Positions 31,421 to 42,763 are shown, counted from the stretch's first letter. The stretch is 64,000 bases of DNA from Shinisaurus crocodilurus (GCA_021292165.1 CM037879.1:249779438-249843437); one strand, 5' to 3'. The notes: generated by a model not told the origin, from the letters alone. Program-made: numbers and translations.

Positions 31421-32625
31421 AGTATCCTATTGTGCCCACGCATCATTCAGCGGGAGCGACCACTTGCACAACGGGGGTTTCGCGCTTCATACAGCAAGCC
31501 AAAATGAGAGGAAACACTCGTTCCTGGAATGGGGCGGGTCAGCATTGCTCACAGAAGGGAGTTCTGCTGGCCTGTCCCAATCCAGAAATGAACATCTCCT
31601 CTCACTTTTCAGGGCTTGCTTTATGAAGCGCTAAATCCCCCTTGACACAAGTGGTCGCTCCTGGGTGCAACACAATCAGTGGGAGTGCAGCAGCTCCAAT
31701 GGGTACTGCCCTGTATCTGTGAGATTGACAAACCAGGACATCAGAAAAATGCATATAAAGTAGGGGCAATGTTTTGAGGGAAGTAGCCAGGGTGATCCAA
31801 TAAAGCCTTGAAAGAGAAAAGGTGTTGTACTATGCTCAGCCATTCATTTGGGTGACAAGAGAGAGCAGGTGTATGCCATCTGTGAGGGCACTGGTGCATA
31901 CTGGTTCAGTGGGACCAATTCCATGCTCTGGGTATGGATGTGGGATTTTGAACGAAGATCCGGGTTCAAGAAAGGGGTGCCCATCTATGGACTTAACCAA
32001 AGATCTGACAGAAGAAAAGCTGCCATTGCTTTGAGAAATCACTGAATCATGCCTGACACCAATATCCAGCGAGGGATGCCAAAGAACCCAAACGAAGTCG
32101 TCATAGATCAGCATGTCAGTCTGCGAGAACCATCAGCACAGGAAGGCACACTGACATTCTGATAACAGCTGGTATTTAATGCTCTTTTCCAAAGACATGC
32201 ACAGCAATTGCCAAGTATTAATTAATCTCCACAATGCCCTTGAGAGCTCAGATGGGAAGGTAGATATTGTTGTATGTGCCTTAAAGATGGTGAAAGAGAA
32301 TGAGAGAGAGTTCACTTGACTTGCCTAAAGCCATTCAATATGTCAGGAGGAGAATTACAGCAAGACTTCAAGGCTCCCTAATGCCAAATCTTGTTCTAAT
32401 TTGTTTAAAGGACAATAATGTTTGCTCTTATTTAACTTTAGCCATACCATAGCTCTTTACAGACATTTAAATTTCATTGCACTCCTCTTACCATTGGGGG
32501 GAAATTATTTAACCCTATTTATAGTGTCAGTTGCAAGAGCAATAGAAAGAGAAGAACACATGGATGAAGGTTATTTGTTTCAGTTGGCCTGGAATATGAT
32601 CATGGAGCACCATTTGTCTCTTCTT
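31421..32625. other. Non-genic stretch, no recognised feature
   Basis: Unique-looking DNA; predicted peptides lack domains. Confidence 0.4.
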
Positions 32626-32629
32626 AATT

Positions 32630-33070
32630 AGGGTCATCCAGCTCAGAAAGGAGATCAGAGAGCTGGAAAGGGTGCAGGAAAAGGCCACCAAAATGATCCA
32701 TGGGTTGGAGCACTTTCCCAATAAGGAAAGGCTGAAGCATCTGAGCCTTTTAATTTTTTTAAGGGGTGGGGAGATAAGGGACATGATAAAGCAGTGGTGG
32801 TGAACCTGTGCCCCCCCCCAGATGTTGTTGGACTACAATTCCTATCCTCCCTCACAATTGGCCATGCTGACAGGGTCTGCTGGGAGTTGGAGTTCAACAA
32901 TATCTGGAGGGCCACAAGTTTCCCAGACCCGTGATAAATATATATACAATTATTCATGGTGTTGAAAATTGCATAGAGGCTTTGCAAGAAGACGTAGTTT
33001 CTTCTTTCTGATTTAAATCTGCTTCCAATCAATTTCACTGGAAGATCCTGCATTCTAGATTTATGGGAGG
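32630..33070 (+). mobile_element. CR1 LINE fragment, split by a MITE
   Basis: ATCAGAGAGCTGGAAAGGGT then AAAATGATCCATGGGTTGGA encode the CR1 C-terminal ELERVQEKATKMI region. The element resumes after the MITE at 32792-32931 with ATTCATGGTGTTGAAAATTG. Old copy, no open frame. Confidence 0.65.
32792..32931. mobile_element. hAT-type palindromic MITE inside CR1
   Basis: Arms GATGTTGTTGGACTACAATT and GAGTTCAACAATATCTGGAG are inverted. Flanks TGATAAAG (32784-32791) and TGATAAAT (32932-32939) match at 7 of 8. The start is CAGTGGTGGTGAACCTG. Confidence 0.78.
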
Positions 33071-33079
33071 ATAAGGAAA

Positions 33080-36056
33080 ACCTCTTATGCACTTTGGATG
33101 GCTTGCCAGGAACCAAAGGCCAGGCTGGTAAAGGTCTAAAAAGAGATTCCTTAATCCTTCCTTACATCTTGGTGTGAATGAGGTCATCGTGACAACATGT
33201 AGGAAAGCATGGGGAAGCTTGCTTGCAGCAGAATGGGAATCAGCATGGCAGACCCAGGGTACCAGAGAAGCATGCATTCTTACCGGAAATGACAAGAAAT
33301 GTCTATCCTTATGCACATGTCTATCTGACACTGGAAGGCCCACCAGCCATTCAAAAATTAATGTTTTCATGGTAGGCTACTCTACCACTCCAACTTCAGA
33401 CCCAGTTCTTCACAGGATAAATTACAATGCCCTCTGAAAGGCTGGAAGAATTTTCTGTAAATTCTTAGGGGTTTGGGTGTGGAAAATGTCAACCCTTGCT
33501 AGGAGGAGAGGGGGCAGGAGGAAAGACCAGTAGCCTGGAGCTTTCAGAAAAGGCAACACTGGCAGGACTGGAGAACCACCAGAGCAGACAGCAAACATTT
33601 TTGAACATTTTTGTACAGGACATAGGATCAATGCCAGAAGGACTATGGTAAAATGTTAGAAGACACCAGAATGACCATGTGAAAGGGAAGAAAAAAAGTG
33701 TGTTCAGGACCTGAGCCACAGAGACGCGATCAAGATGGCAAAGGTCGGCGAGTCTTTCTGGCGCCCAACATTTGAATGGGAACTGGGCAAACTGGCACAT
33801 TCTCCCTCTGCTATGGTAAGCGTCATTCAGAATAGTCACTTAGCCAAGGCACAGCTGCCTTCTTTCTTCTGCCAAGCCTGATGTCTTCTATTTTCCATAT
33901 TTCTTGAGGCCTACTGGACTTGGCCCCAAAAAAGTCTCAGCAAAATCTCTCCCTGGGGAAAGAGCAGCCCCGAGAAAGGGCAATTAAAGGCAGTGCTCAT
34001 TTCCTCTGTCTAACTGGTGATACGTCCAGAAAGATAAGAGCCACCGTGCGAGGCAAAGACTGCAGACGACCTCCCAGCACAGCTGAGAAGATTTCCTCAC
34101 CAGCACTCACTTTGACCATTCACCAGATCCAAGTCTTACCCAAGCACAGCCAGCCCACAGTCCAGTTAAATTGGAGGCCCAGACTCGCTGCCAATTTAGC
34201 CGCCCTCAAATCAATAAATGGGGCAACTCCACCCGTTAGACTGCACTGACTAACTACTGCACGTCAGCGGCAAGTTAGTGAGAACCCATCAAATACTGAC
34301 AGCTGCTGAAGAATCGTCAGATGTCAAGTGCTGGTGCTGACTGCCAGGAGATTTTGAGGATAGCTCTTAAGTGCCACTGGCTTACTCTCGCATCCAGTTT
34401 GAGACTGAAAGAGGTAGGAGCCGAAATGGGAATGGTGCTGGTAATTGCTGCATTTCCAGACTCTCTTGTTCCATGTAGCTCCAAAGAGTTCCTTCTGCTT
34501 TCTGCTTCAGCGGCTCTACCATGTCCCATAGGACTCAGAAGAATCAGGAGAGAGAGAAGGATGCCTGGGCTGTAGACAATTCTGGAGAAAGCTGACTGAC
34601 AGATACGAAATATGTTGCTCTTGTCCACACTTGAATGCAGTGTTGCTGCTGCAAGTACTGCGGAAAGCTGACCTTTCTGTCATTTTATCTCTTCCTCTAA
34701 GTCTCATGAAAGGAAACAAGCAAACAAAAATCAGAGAATTGCATGGTTTGGGGGGGGGGGGTCATTGATAAACTTCTGTTTCTTTCTACTGTCTAGGATC
34801 GGAGAAGTGAGATGCAATGTGGAGTTCAGAATAAATATGACACTCCCTTCACAATGCAAGAAGGGTAGGAAACTCAATGGCCGGGGGACAAATTCTTTGT
34901 CCTTTTGCAGAAGCAGCACTCAGCCACCTCTTACTGTCCCTTTAAGCATCCCACACTTAGTTAATAATTAGCCTGTTGTCTGTGGCTCTGCCAGTGAGCC
35001 TGGCGTGCACTTTCTTTCTTTATGCATATTATCAGCTGTGTGTTTGTGTGCCTTTTATTGCCTATCAAGTGAGGACCATTTTTCCTATCTGTCTGCCAGG
35101 TATAATCCCTTGGAGGGGGTCGTAGAATGTCTGAAAATGTTGTGCCAACTGGTTGGAAAACACAGAAGTTACAAGCAGCAGACTAGCAGCTAGGTCTCCC
35201 GTTGAAAGCAATGGGAACGGAAAATGAATGAGAATAATGAACATGAATGTGATTTTAACAAATGGATTACTAACCAAATGAGGTTTTAATGGCAAAGTTG
35301 AATGGAATAACTAATAATAATTTTAAAAATCCTCACATCCCTAGTAGGAAAGGGAATTGTTGACCTTACTATGGAGAGTGATTTGCACACAGCACAGACG
35401 TACAACCCTTTTGTTTATTTCCAAAGTTCCTGCAGAACTGCTAGTTGTTTCTGCTTCCAGGGGGAAATGACCACTGCTTAGCTGTGTAAACTAATGCTTT
35501 AAAACGTATGAATTCAATCATGTTTCTTGGTCCCATACTAGAAGAATATGTCAGTTGATTTTATTGCCTATCTAACTATAGATTCTTACAATTTTGCAAC
35601 AACAACAAAAAAGAGACACAGTCACAGAAAGAAAAAGGTTGAATAACAGAGCAGTCCTGTGGGCCCCTAGGCAGCCTCTAGAGGGCCACAGGATTGTTCA
35701 GACATCCAGGTCTGAGGTCGGAAAAGAGCTCTGACCTTGGAGCTGGGGATTCATGCATGGATGCCCCTCCTGCCTCACAGCCAGCACAGAAAGAACCATG
35801 TGAGTGAGCTGCTTCTCCAAGGTCATAAGAGCAACCTCGGAGAAGGGGTAAAGGGGGTGTTCGAGGGGCGGGCAGGGGAGGAGATCAGTGCCGCCAAGCT
35901 ACCATGTATCCTGGTGGCACCTCAGCTTCCTTTCCTCCCCCCTCCCAAGCTCCACAGTTAGCAATCAGCCGTCTAGCTGCTCTGTAGAGTGGGAGGGGTC
36001 CGGGGCCAACCTTCACCTCCGCGCTCCTCCCGCTCTGCATAGGATGCCTGCAATCC
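33080..36056. other. Long non-genic stretch, no recognised feature
   Basis: Nearly 3 kb with no recognised mobile element. It is a plausible place for conserved non-coding sequence or missed short exons, but none can be supported from sequence alone. A G-run of 12 lies near 34749-34760. Confidence 0.35.
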
Positions 36057-36287
36057 TCAGAGTTGGATTGCTCCATAAGCCAGTTCATCATGCGCACAAT
36101 CTACATGAACAGTTTTTAGGACCTTTGCTCTAACCTTTTTAGCAGCCACTGCAAATAAGGTTACTTGATTAGTTACATAAGGATCCATATCTTCAACTAA
36201 TTTACACATCTGCTCAACCAAAGTTCTGTCAGGCATTCCTCCCAGCAAAGGGGCAAGAAATCTTTTCCGGGGACTGGCATACAGTTC

Positions 36288-36290
<3 letters not shown>
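36057..36290 (-). pseudogene. Unidentified coding-like fragment
   Basis: On the minus strand, from about 36288 down to a TGA at 36057, one frame reads ELYASPRKRFLAPLLGG and continues through LVEQMCKLVEDMDPYVTN and VTLFAVAAKKVRAKVLKT. The composition is balanced and amphipathic-looking, unlike most chance ORFs here. Its 5' end runs into a (TA)n array, and the sequence after the stop moves to another frame (36097-35885), suggesting an eroded pseudogene or an exon. I do not recognise the family. It may come from a retroelement or viral insertion or from a cellular exon. Confidence 0.3.

Positions 36291-36325
<35 letters not shown>
36291..36325. repeat. (TA)n microsatellite
   Basis: About 16 TA units, directly abutting the coding-like fragment at 36057-36290. 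Confidence 0.95.
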
Positions 36326-36334
<9 letters not shown>

Positions 36335-36499
36335 ACATCCTCTATTTGTGGAGCCCCACATATACAAAGACATTGAAGTATGGGAGCATTTATATACCTC
36401 CCATCCAGATATGCAGAAGGCATCACTTGGAAGTAGAAGAATTTAATGTATAGCTTTCATCAAACTAAAAAGTGACAGTTTTCCCACCCCCTTTGATAG

Positions 36500-36650
36500 T
36501 TGTTAAATATTCATTTAATATTAGTTATATATAAAGTTTATATAAAATTGATATAAACTTTATATCAATATCAAATTGATATCAAATTAATATACATTTC
36601 ATATAATCTTTATATGCATTTTATATTAAACTGTATATAAAGATTGGGAC
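36500..36650. repeat. AT-rich imperfect palindrome cluster
   Basis: Words such as TATATAAAGTTTATATAAA, GATATAAACTTTATATCAA and ATCAAATTGATATC recur in direct and inverted order over about 150 bases and could extrude as cruciforms. Confidence 0.6.
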
Positions 36651-38560
36651 AGCCATTTTTGTATGTGGCTAGGGCTGGTTTCTGAGCACCTCTGTGATTG
36701 GTCATCCTTTTTCCCACCCTCTGGTCTCACCAATCAGAGCCCTGGTGTCAAAGGTATACGAGTCTGGGCCTCTTTGGCAACCTGCATGCTGCTGGAAGCT
36801 GCTGCAAGTTGCTCTTCTTTTGAACCCTTGCTTTCTAGCCATGAAATCCTGTGGAGAGAACAGGATTCACTGGGGGACCATTGGAAGAATATATGGATAG
36901 CACTACCCCAGGTCCCTGCCCAAGATCTGCCTGTGTTGACACCTTAGAGGAGATGGAGGTAACCCTTGAAGATGTGAGTGAACTTTATTAAACTGTGACT
37001 AGGATAGTGACCGATAGGGAGATCTTTGGTCAACCAGAAATTTTTAGGCTCCAAATTGACAATTGGATCATTGCAAGTAAGAAGAAACATGCCTGAGGAT
37101 TTTGCCTGTTCAGGGGCTTTCTCATACAGCAGTGCTGAAGAAGCTCCATCAAGCAATGGGGAAGAGAAGCCAGTATATACACAAATGGCCCCAGTATACA
37201 GGGATGGGTGAGCAGGAGCCCATCTGTGAAGAAATGGAGCCGATACATTGGGGAAAGCCGATACACATGTGATGTAGAAAGTCATATGATGGTTACACAG
37301 GTTGGACCTGGAGCTTCCCCTAGGGTTTCTGGGAGCAAGAAAGGGAGAACATGTTCAGGGACTTCCAGGAACAATGGAATACTGAGGGAAGTTGAGCCAC
37401 AGAATCTTGAGATTATTAAGTGAGGCAGAAAAGAGGGTGAACTGATTTGCTTGAAAATCCTAAGAGCTTATAGTATCCTGGAAAGGATATTAGGGTCAGA
37501 AGGATGTGTGCGTCATAAAGTTAAAAAAAAAAACCTCTCCTCCACACACTATATCAAGAGGTTCCAGGATGCAGCAAAGGGAAAAGGGCACCCTTTCCCA
37601 CTTTCCAAATACCCCACCCTGCTATAAAGCAATAACGCAATAAAGTAATCAGATTCAGGGACATGCAGTCCGTCCTGATCTTGTGCTCTTTAGCACTGTA
37701 CAGTATGTCACAGTGAGGGAAGGTTTCAAGAGGGTGTGAAATTTTAAACGTGTCCTTTTTTCGATGCTGATGAAGATGATGATGAGAATATGTGTAGCCA
37801 GCAACCCAAAGCTATCATTTTGGCCGTGTTCACAGAAAAGGTGAGATCTATCCTGAATTAGTTTGGAGAGGAGATGGCTGTGAAATTTTCAGCTGGGGAT
37901 TATGAGCTTTAGGCCTAAAAGCAGGGACTGCAGGTAGACTCAGGGTCACTCACTGGGGAACAGACCATTGGGGATTATGGTTTTCAAGTTTGAAAAAATT
38001 ATTCTGCTTATTCAGAAACAAACAACTTGGAAGTCCACACAACCCCTGTAAAGGCTAATTGCTCCAGTAAAGGTTTTGGGAAGAACAGAGGGTGGGAGAA
38101 AGAGGCTGACTTGAAAGCAACTAAAAAAAAAACACAAGCTGCTGGAAAGGTGGAAAGTGGGAAAGCTTGTTGGGTTGGAAAAGTACACGCACTGTGTGTG
38201 TACCCCCAGGGGGCACCCGGGCAAGGCAAACTGCCTTCCGTTTCACCACATGCTCCCATCCCAATGGCGCTTCCTCCACAGATTTAAGCTGCTTCTCTTT
38301 TGGAGTGAAAACAGCAAGCCTCCATGGTACGGGAACGAGTGAAGCATTAACGCAAGAGAGGACGGCTGGGATCATGGCTGTGCGAGTGCCAACGTTCATA
38401 GGCAGAAGAGATCACATCCCATCAGCCATTCAGCGCCAGCAAGTGGACAGCTACTGAGACCCTGTCGAGATGGATGGCAGCATTGGTCTGTGAGTCAGTA
38501 TGTGCATGCATGTGTGTGTGAGAGAGAGACGGTGTGTGTGTGCGCGCGCGACCTTTTCTG
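36651..38560. other. Non-genic stretch with GT/GC tract at its right
   Basis: No repeat family recognised. A GTGTGTGCGCGCGC tract lies at about 38531-38550. Confidence 0.35.
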
Positions 38561-38615
38561 CCAGCTCTCCATTTCCCAGCGCCTTCCTCAGCCACACAGC
38601 GTACTGAAGTGCTGC

Positions 38616-38623
38616 TATTTAAA
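38616..38623 (+). promoter_or_regulatory. TATA-like box candidate
   Basis: TATTTAAA lies about 200 bases upstream of the candidate start codon at 38817. Homeodomain-like TAATTGG (38659-38665) and GTTAATAAAT (38634-38643) words lie just downstream. The region is free of the window's repeats. This is motif evidence only. Confidence 0.2.
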
Positions 38624-38816
38624 CAAGCCAGTTGTTAATAAATGCAGCCTTTTAGCCCTAATTGGAGAAGAACCACTAGCCTGCAAACCTCCCAGAGCTC
38701 TTCAATTATAGATAGAGCTCCAGTCAGAACTGCTGGGAATGGCTGAGTGATTTCCTGAGTAACTGCAGATCTCCCTTTCCCTGGTACTGCGTTAATTGCT
38801 CCAGCAGGCCGGCATC

Positions 38817-38871
38817 ATGGAGCACTCAGATGGGCCCAGGGGCAGCTTCAGCGTACGAAGCGTGACCCAAG
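38817..38871 (+). CDS. Candidate first coding exon of an unidentified gene
   Basis: An ATG in strong context (A at -3, G at +4) opens MEHSDGPRGSFSVRSVTQ. The frame runs to CCCAAG followed by GTGAGG, a good splice-donor match, so the exon would end in phase 1 at 38871. An in-frame TAA eight codons upstream (38793-38795) supports this start. The peptide is Ser/Arg-rich, as in many cytoplasmic N-termini, and I cannot assign a family. No second exon was recognised downstream; it could lie beyond a long intron. Surrounding DNA is free of mobile elements. Chance cannot be excluded for 18 codons. Confidence 0.3.
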
Positions 38872-38879
38872 GTGAGGCA

Positions 38880-39290
38880 ATCTCTGTCCGTTTGTGACCA
38901 CTTCCCGCCCGCTGACCCTTTCTCTGAGGCCCGGTTCATATGCGCAGTGGCAGTGGGGGAGGGCGCTTTGCAAATGACTGGAATACATTCTGACTATCTT
39001 ACAATCTTTTTGAGCCCAAATTAGGTAAGCACCGTGGAAGCTGTAGCCCCAGACCGACAGTCACCACCATTGGCAGGGTACAAAAATTTCTTTCAGGGTT
39101 GGTGGGTAGGTGTGTTTCCTTTCTCTCCACCCACCTTTTGCACTTGAGGCACCTGTTTGCTTGTGGTAAATGAACATGAGGTACAATTTGCGCACCACTC
39201 ACACTGTCACATACTGAGGAGCCCTACAGTGGTGTGCAAAATGTTAGCTTCTGCCTTTGGTAAACAAGTCTGGCAATTAGTTCTTCACAA
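38880..39290. other. Non-genic stretch, no recognised feature
   Basis: If the exon at 38817 is real, this is the start of its intron. No repeat recognised. Confidence 0.35.
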
Positions 39291-39294
39291 GTTA

Positions 39295-39480
39295 TTTATT
39301 TATTTCCCCGCTTTTCCCCTCCAAAAAAGGAGTTGCTCAAAAAGCCTTGCAAGTTATGGGAAGCATAACAACAACAACAACAACAACAACCAGTCATTAA
39401 AGTCCATTTTCAAAATGTTCAAAGCAGCGGCAAAAGTAAAAGAAACACAAAGAATCAAAATGAACAGTCAGTAAATAAAA
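39295..39480 (-). mobile_element. LINE/SINE 3' end fragment with (CAA)n
   Basis: TTATTTATTTCCCCGCTTTT, a (CAA)n array at 39367-39391, and an A-rich region resemble the reversed 3' ends of the L2-type copies. No coding remains. Confidence 0.4.
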
Positions 39481-39514
39481 TTAAGCAACAACAGGGTCTA
39501 CTAGTCATCATGAT

Positions 39515-40372
39515 AGTTATATGCTACCTCCAGTTTCAGAGCCAGTATGCATCTGTGTATACTTTATTTATTTATTTATTTGATTTCAATTGTACCCCAC
39601 CTTTCTGCCAAGAAAAACTGCACTTACAATCATGAATAAAACTCGATTAAAACAATAATCAAACAAATGCATTAAAACACAAATAAAAGCACAACAACAA
39701 CAGAATGAAAACAACATCCAATGTAACGGACCCACTTACACGCCAAAGGCCCACTTGAATAAAAAGGTTTTTGCCTGCTGTCAGAAGGACAGCACAAAGA
39801 GAGCAAACCTAGCCCCCCTCAGCAGGGAGTTCCACAACCTGGGAGCAGCCACCAAGAAGGCCCTCTTTCTCATTGCCACCAAACATGTCTCTGAAAATGG
39901 CAGTCTCAAAAGAAGGGCCTCTCTCAAGGATCTTAAGACCTGGGCAGGCTCATATGGGAGAAGGTGGTCTTTCAGGTAGCCTGGTCCCAAGCTGTATAGG
40001 TCATAATCAGCACTTTGAATTCTGCCTGGAAACAGACCGGTAGCCAGTGAAGGTGTTGTAACAAGGGAGTCATGTACTCCCTGCAACTGGCCCTGGTCAA
40101 CAGTCTGGCCACAGTTTTCTGAACAATTTTCCAAGGCAGCCTCACATAGAGTACACCACAGTAGTCCAAATGGGGTGTAACTAAGGCATGCGTGACCATA
40201 GCCAGATCAGCCATGCTGGGGAACGCAAGCAGGCGGGTTCGGTTGCCCTCATGTCCAACTACTGGGCCTCCTCTAGGCAGCGGATTGGCCAATGTGTGTA
40301 CAGAATGCTGGACTAGACAGGGCTTTGGTCTGATTCAACAGGGCTCTTCTGATGTTTTTTTGTTCTTATGAG
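39515..40372 (+). mobile_element. Dispersed SINE-like repeat split by an L2
   Basis: TATGCTACCTCCAGTTTCAG at 39519 and CAGAATGCTGGACTAGACAG to TTTTTGTTCTTATGA near 40372 are the two ends of a repeat that appears uninterrupted at about 45358-45545. Between them lies the antisense L2 at about 39563-40243, so the L2 inserted into this older repeat. Confidence 0.6.
39563..40243 (-). mobile_element. L2-type LINE, antisense, 3' part
   Basis: On the minus strand it encodes LLQHLHWLPVCFQAEFKVLI, then after a frameshift near 39973 YLKDHLLPYEPAQVLRS and RKRAFLVAAPRLWNSL, the conserved end of L2 ORF2. A short A-rich 3' UTR ends in (AAATA)n at about 39563-39580. The protein resembles the + strand L2 at 40.65-41.39 kb but is more diverged in DNA, so it belongs to another subfamily. 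Confidence 0.85.
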
Positions 40373-40620
40373 ACAGTCAGTTTGCAACTGCTGTAGGCAT
40401 AGAAAGGAAGTTTCTTTCACGTGTAGGATGGTCTTGCACTGACTGACCCAGGAAGTTGCAACAGTTGGTAGTCAGTGCAAATAGACCTGCTTCATCAAAA
40501 CAATTTGAGACAAATGCAGAATTTGGCCATGAACAATCTGTCATGACTGCTGGGCCCCACCCAGCCTGTGGGAAGACTGGCTGAGGAAGAAGTAAAACTT
40601 GAAAGTGTTACAAACTCTAA

Positions 40621-40640
40621 GTGTGTGTGTGTGTGTGTGA
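40621..40640. repeat. (GT)n microsatellite
   Basis: Ten GT units just upstream of the truncated L2. Confidence 0.9.
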
Positions 40641-40647
40641 AACTATT

Positions 40648-41496
40648 GCAAAATGCTGAAGCTGAACCCCGACAAGATTGAGGTACTTCTGGTGGGGGAC
40701 AAGGGGAGGTTAGGGGATGTTGACCTGGTGCTGAATGGGGTACATCTACCCCTGAAGGACCAGGTCCACAGCTTGGGGGTCATTCTAGACTCCCAGCTGT
40801 CCATGGAGGCTCAAGTGTCAGCTGTGAGCTGGGCGGCACTGTATCAACTCCATCTGATACAGCAGCTGCGCCCCTACCTTCCTAATCTTGCTCCCATCAG
40901 TGGTTCATGCCTTGGTCTCCTCTCGCCTAGACTACTGTAATGCGCTCTACGTGGGATTACCCTTGAAGACGGTTCGGAAGCTACAGCTGGTACAGAACGC
41001 GGCGGCTCGCTTGGTTAAAGGCAGCCGCCGGCGGGATCACATCACACCAGTGCTCAAGGAGCTGCACTGGCTACCAGTTGCTTGCCGAGCCGAATTCAAG
41101 GTGTTGGTTTTGACCTTTAAAACCCTATACGGCTCCGGTCCAGTCTATCTCAAGGAGCGTCTCCAGCAACATCAAGTAGGCCGCTCAACAAGATCTGCCA
41201 CAGATGGCCTTCTCCTTGTCCCTTCAGCCAGAGCAGCTAGACTGGTGGGGACGAGGAAGAGGGCCTTTTCTGTGGCGGCCCCCGTACTGTGGAACTCTCT
41301 CCCGAGTGACCTCCGCCATGCCCCCTCTCTGCTGAGTTTCCACCGCTCATTAAAAACCTGGCCGTTCAGGCGGGAATATGGGGTGGGTTAAGATTTTAAA
41401 AAAACTTTTATACTGTTTTAAATGTATTTTATCTTGTTTTTATCCTATGTACATCGCCCAGGTTTGCCAGCCAGATGGGCGATTAATAAATGTAAG

Positions 41497-41527
<31 letters not shown>

Positions 41528-41541
41528 AATAAAATAAAATA
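40648..41541 (+). mobile_element. L2 LINE, 5'-truncated
   Basis: This copy holds the end of ORF2 and the complete 3' end. KLNPDKIEVLLVGD and the following VILDSQLSMEAQVSA lie just after the RT domain. The 3' UTR (GGCCGTTCAGGCGGGAATAT, TGTACATCGCCCAGG, CAGATGGGCGATTAATAAA) ends in (AAAT)n at 41498-41541. The same 3' end is seen at 27412. It looks recent: few stops, and a high match between the two 3' ends. Confidence 0.93.
40653..41391 (+). pseudogene. L2 ORF2 C-terminal remnant
   Basis: Two frames encode the post-RT region of L2 ORF2. Frame one (40653 to about 40895) ends near [13 protein letters not shown] one-base shift moves to frame two (40888-41391), with [40 protein letters not shown] and [19 protein letters not shown]. 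The RT catalytic core and endonuclease are absent because of the 5' truncation. Confidence 0.9.
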
Positions 41542-41689
41542 TGGCATCAAAACTAATGGAGCAGACTTCTAAATGTTACCAGTTCACACAACAGCTTTGC
41601 TTGTAATCATTATCTCCCCCCCCCCCAGCACCTGTGACAGCTGCCGAGTTGTGGTGGATGGGCATAAGGTAACATTGTATAGACCACTA

Positions 41690-41770
41690 TTCCAGGTGTA
41701 TTTAATCATTATTTTGCTGATGCCCAACCTTTCATCCATGGAGCTCAAGGCTGGGTACATGAGGTTCTCA
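41690..41770 (-). mobile_element. LINE 3' end fragment
   Basis: CTCAAGGCTGGGTACATGAG and preceding TTTAATCATTATTTTGCTGA resemble the short fragment at 6001-6075. Too short to classify. Confidence 0.3.
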
Positions 41771-41801
41771 GGTGGTCTCTCATCCAGGAACTTGGTTAGA
41801 T

Positions 41802-42080
41802 CAGCCTTCCCCAGCTTTGTGCCCTCCAGGTGTTTTGGGTAAAGAACTCCCAGGATTCCTAACCAACCATTGGCCATGCTACTTCAGACTGATGGGAGTT
41901 GAAGTCAACAACTCCTAGAGCAGTGTTCTCCAACCTTGGGTCCCCAGATGTTTTTGGCCTACAACTCCCAGCATGCCCCAGCCAGCTGGCTGGGGCATGC
42001 TGGGAGTTGTAGGCCAAAAACATCTGGGGACCCAAGGTTGGAGAACACTGCTCTAGAGGGAACCAGGTTGGGGAAAGCTG
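41802..42080. mobile_element. hAT-type MITE split by another hAT MITE
   Basis: Left half CAGCCTTCCCCAGCTTTGTG to 41930 and right half AACCAGGTTGGGGAAAGCTG to 42080 rebuild one MITE of the 'CTCCAGATGTGTT' family. The centre of its right arm is interrupted at 41931-42050. Flanks GGTTAGAT and CCCTAGAT match at 5 of 8. Confidence 0.75.
41931..42050. mobile_element. Near-perfect palindromic hAT MITE, nested
   Basis: The element runs from CAGTGTTCTCCAACCTTGGG to its exact reverse complement, with the centre at CAGCCAGCTGGCTG. Flanks TCCTAGAG (41923-41930) and CTCTAGAG (42051-42058) match at 6 of 8. Its arms are almost identical, so it appears young. Copies occur at 54531 and 55590, and a half copy at 52327. 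Confidence 0.88.
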
Positions 42081-42089
42081 CCCTAGATT

Positions 42090-42755
42090 CTTAGCTGCTT
42101 AGTGCTTAACTTTGACACCTTCAAGGCCATATTCAGGTTACCCTCCAGTGATGTGCCAAAATGTCAGCCTCTGCCCTTGGTGAAGAAGTCAGCCAGCCTG
42201 TTCGCTGCAAGCCTGGCAGCAGGCCATTGGGGCACAGTGAGAAAGTATCCTCCGCTATCCTAAGGCTGCAGTCCTAGGCAGGCACACATCCTTATTTCCA
42301 AGTAAACATGGATAGGCCTGGGTTGCAAACCACACCTTTTGCCTCCCGCACCATTTGGGCATCACAAATAACTTGGAAAGCAAGAAATCATATGAGGGGC
42401 TCAAAACCTTGTCGTCATTGCATTGCCAAACTATTCAGAGTATCTTTAACTGCGAGAAAGCCAAATGAGTGAATCACTTCCATGGGTGCTCAAAAGCATG
42501 CCTTGCCCAAGAGCAGAATATTCACTTCTAAATATACATTTCCTTCCAGTCTGCAGTGCATGGTTTAGTATTTCATTTTTAAATTATTTTATATTTTTAT
42601 ACTGCCACACTACATTTCACTTCTGTCTTACTAAAATGTGAAGAATTCTGAAACTCAAGATACTCTAACAAGGTGGTAAGATCTGCTTCCCGAGTATTCT
42701 GTGCCAGACAAAACATACACATCTGACATGTCAGTTTCCACTGATTACACAGTCC
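42090..42755. other. Non-genic stretch, no recognised feature
   Basis: No repeat family or exon recognised. Confidence 0.35.
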
Positions 42756-42763
42756 AGGTACAG

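Noticed and set aside
33920..34249. 109-codon Lys/Arg-rich ORF
   Set aside because: No ATG at its start, no recognised domain, no supporting splice sites.
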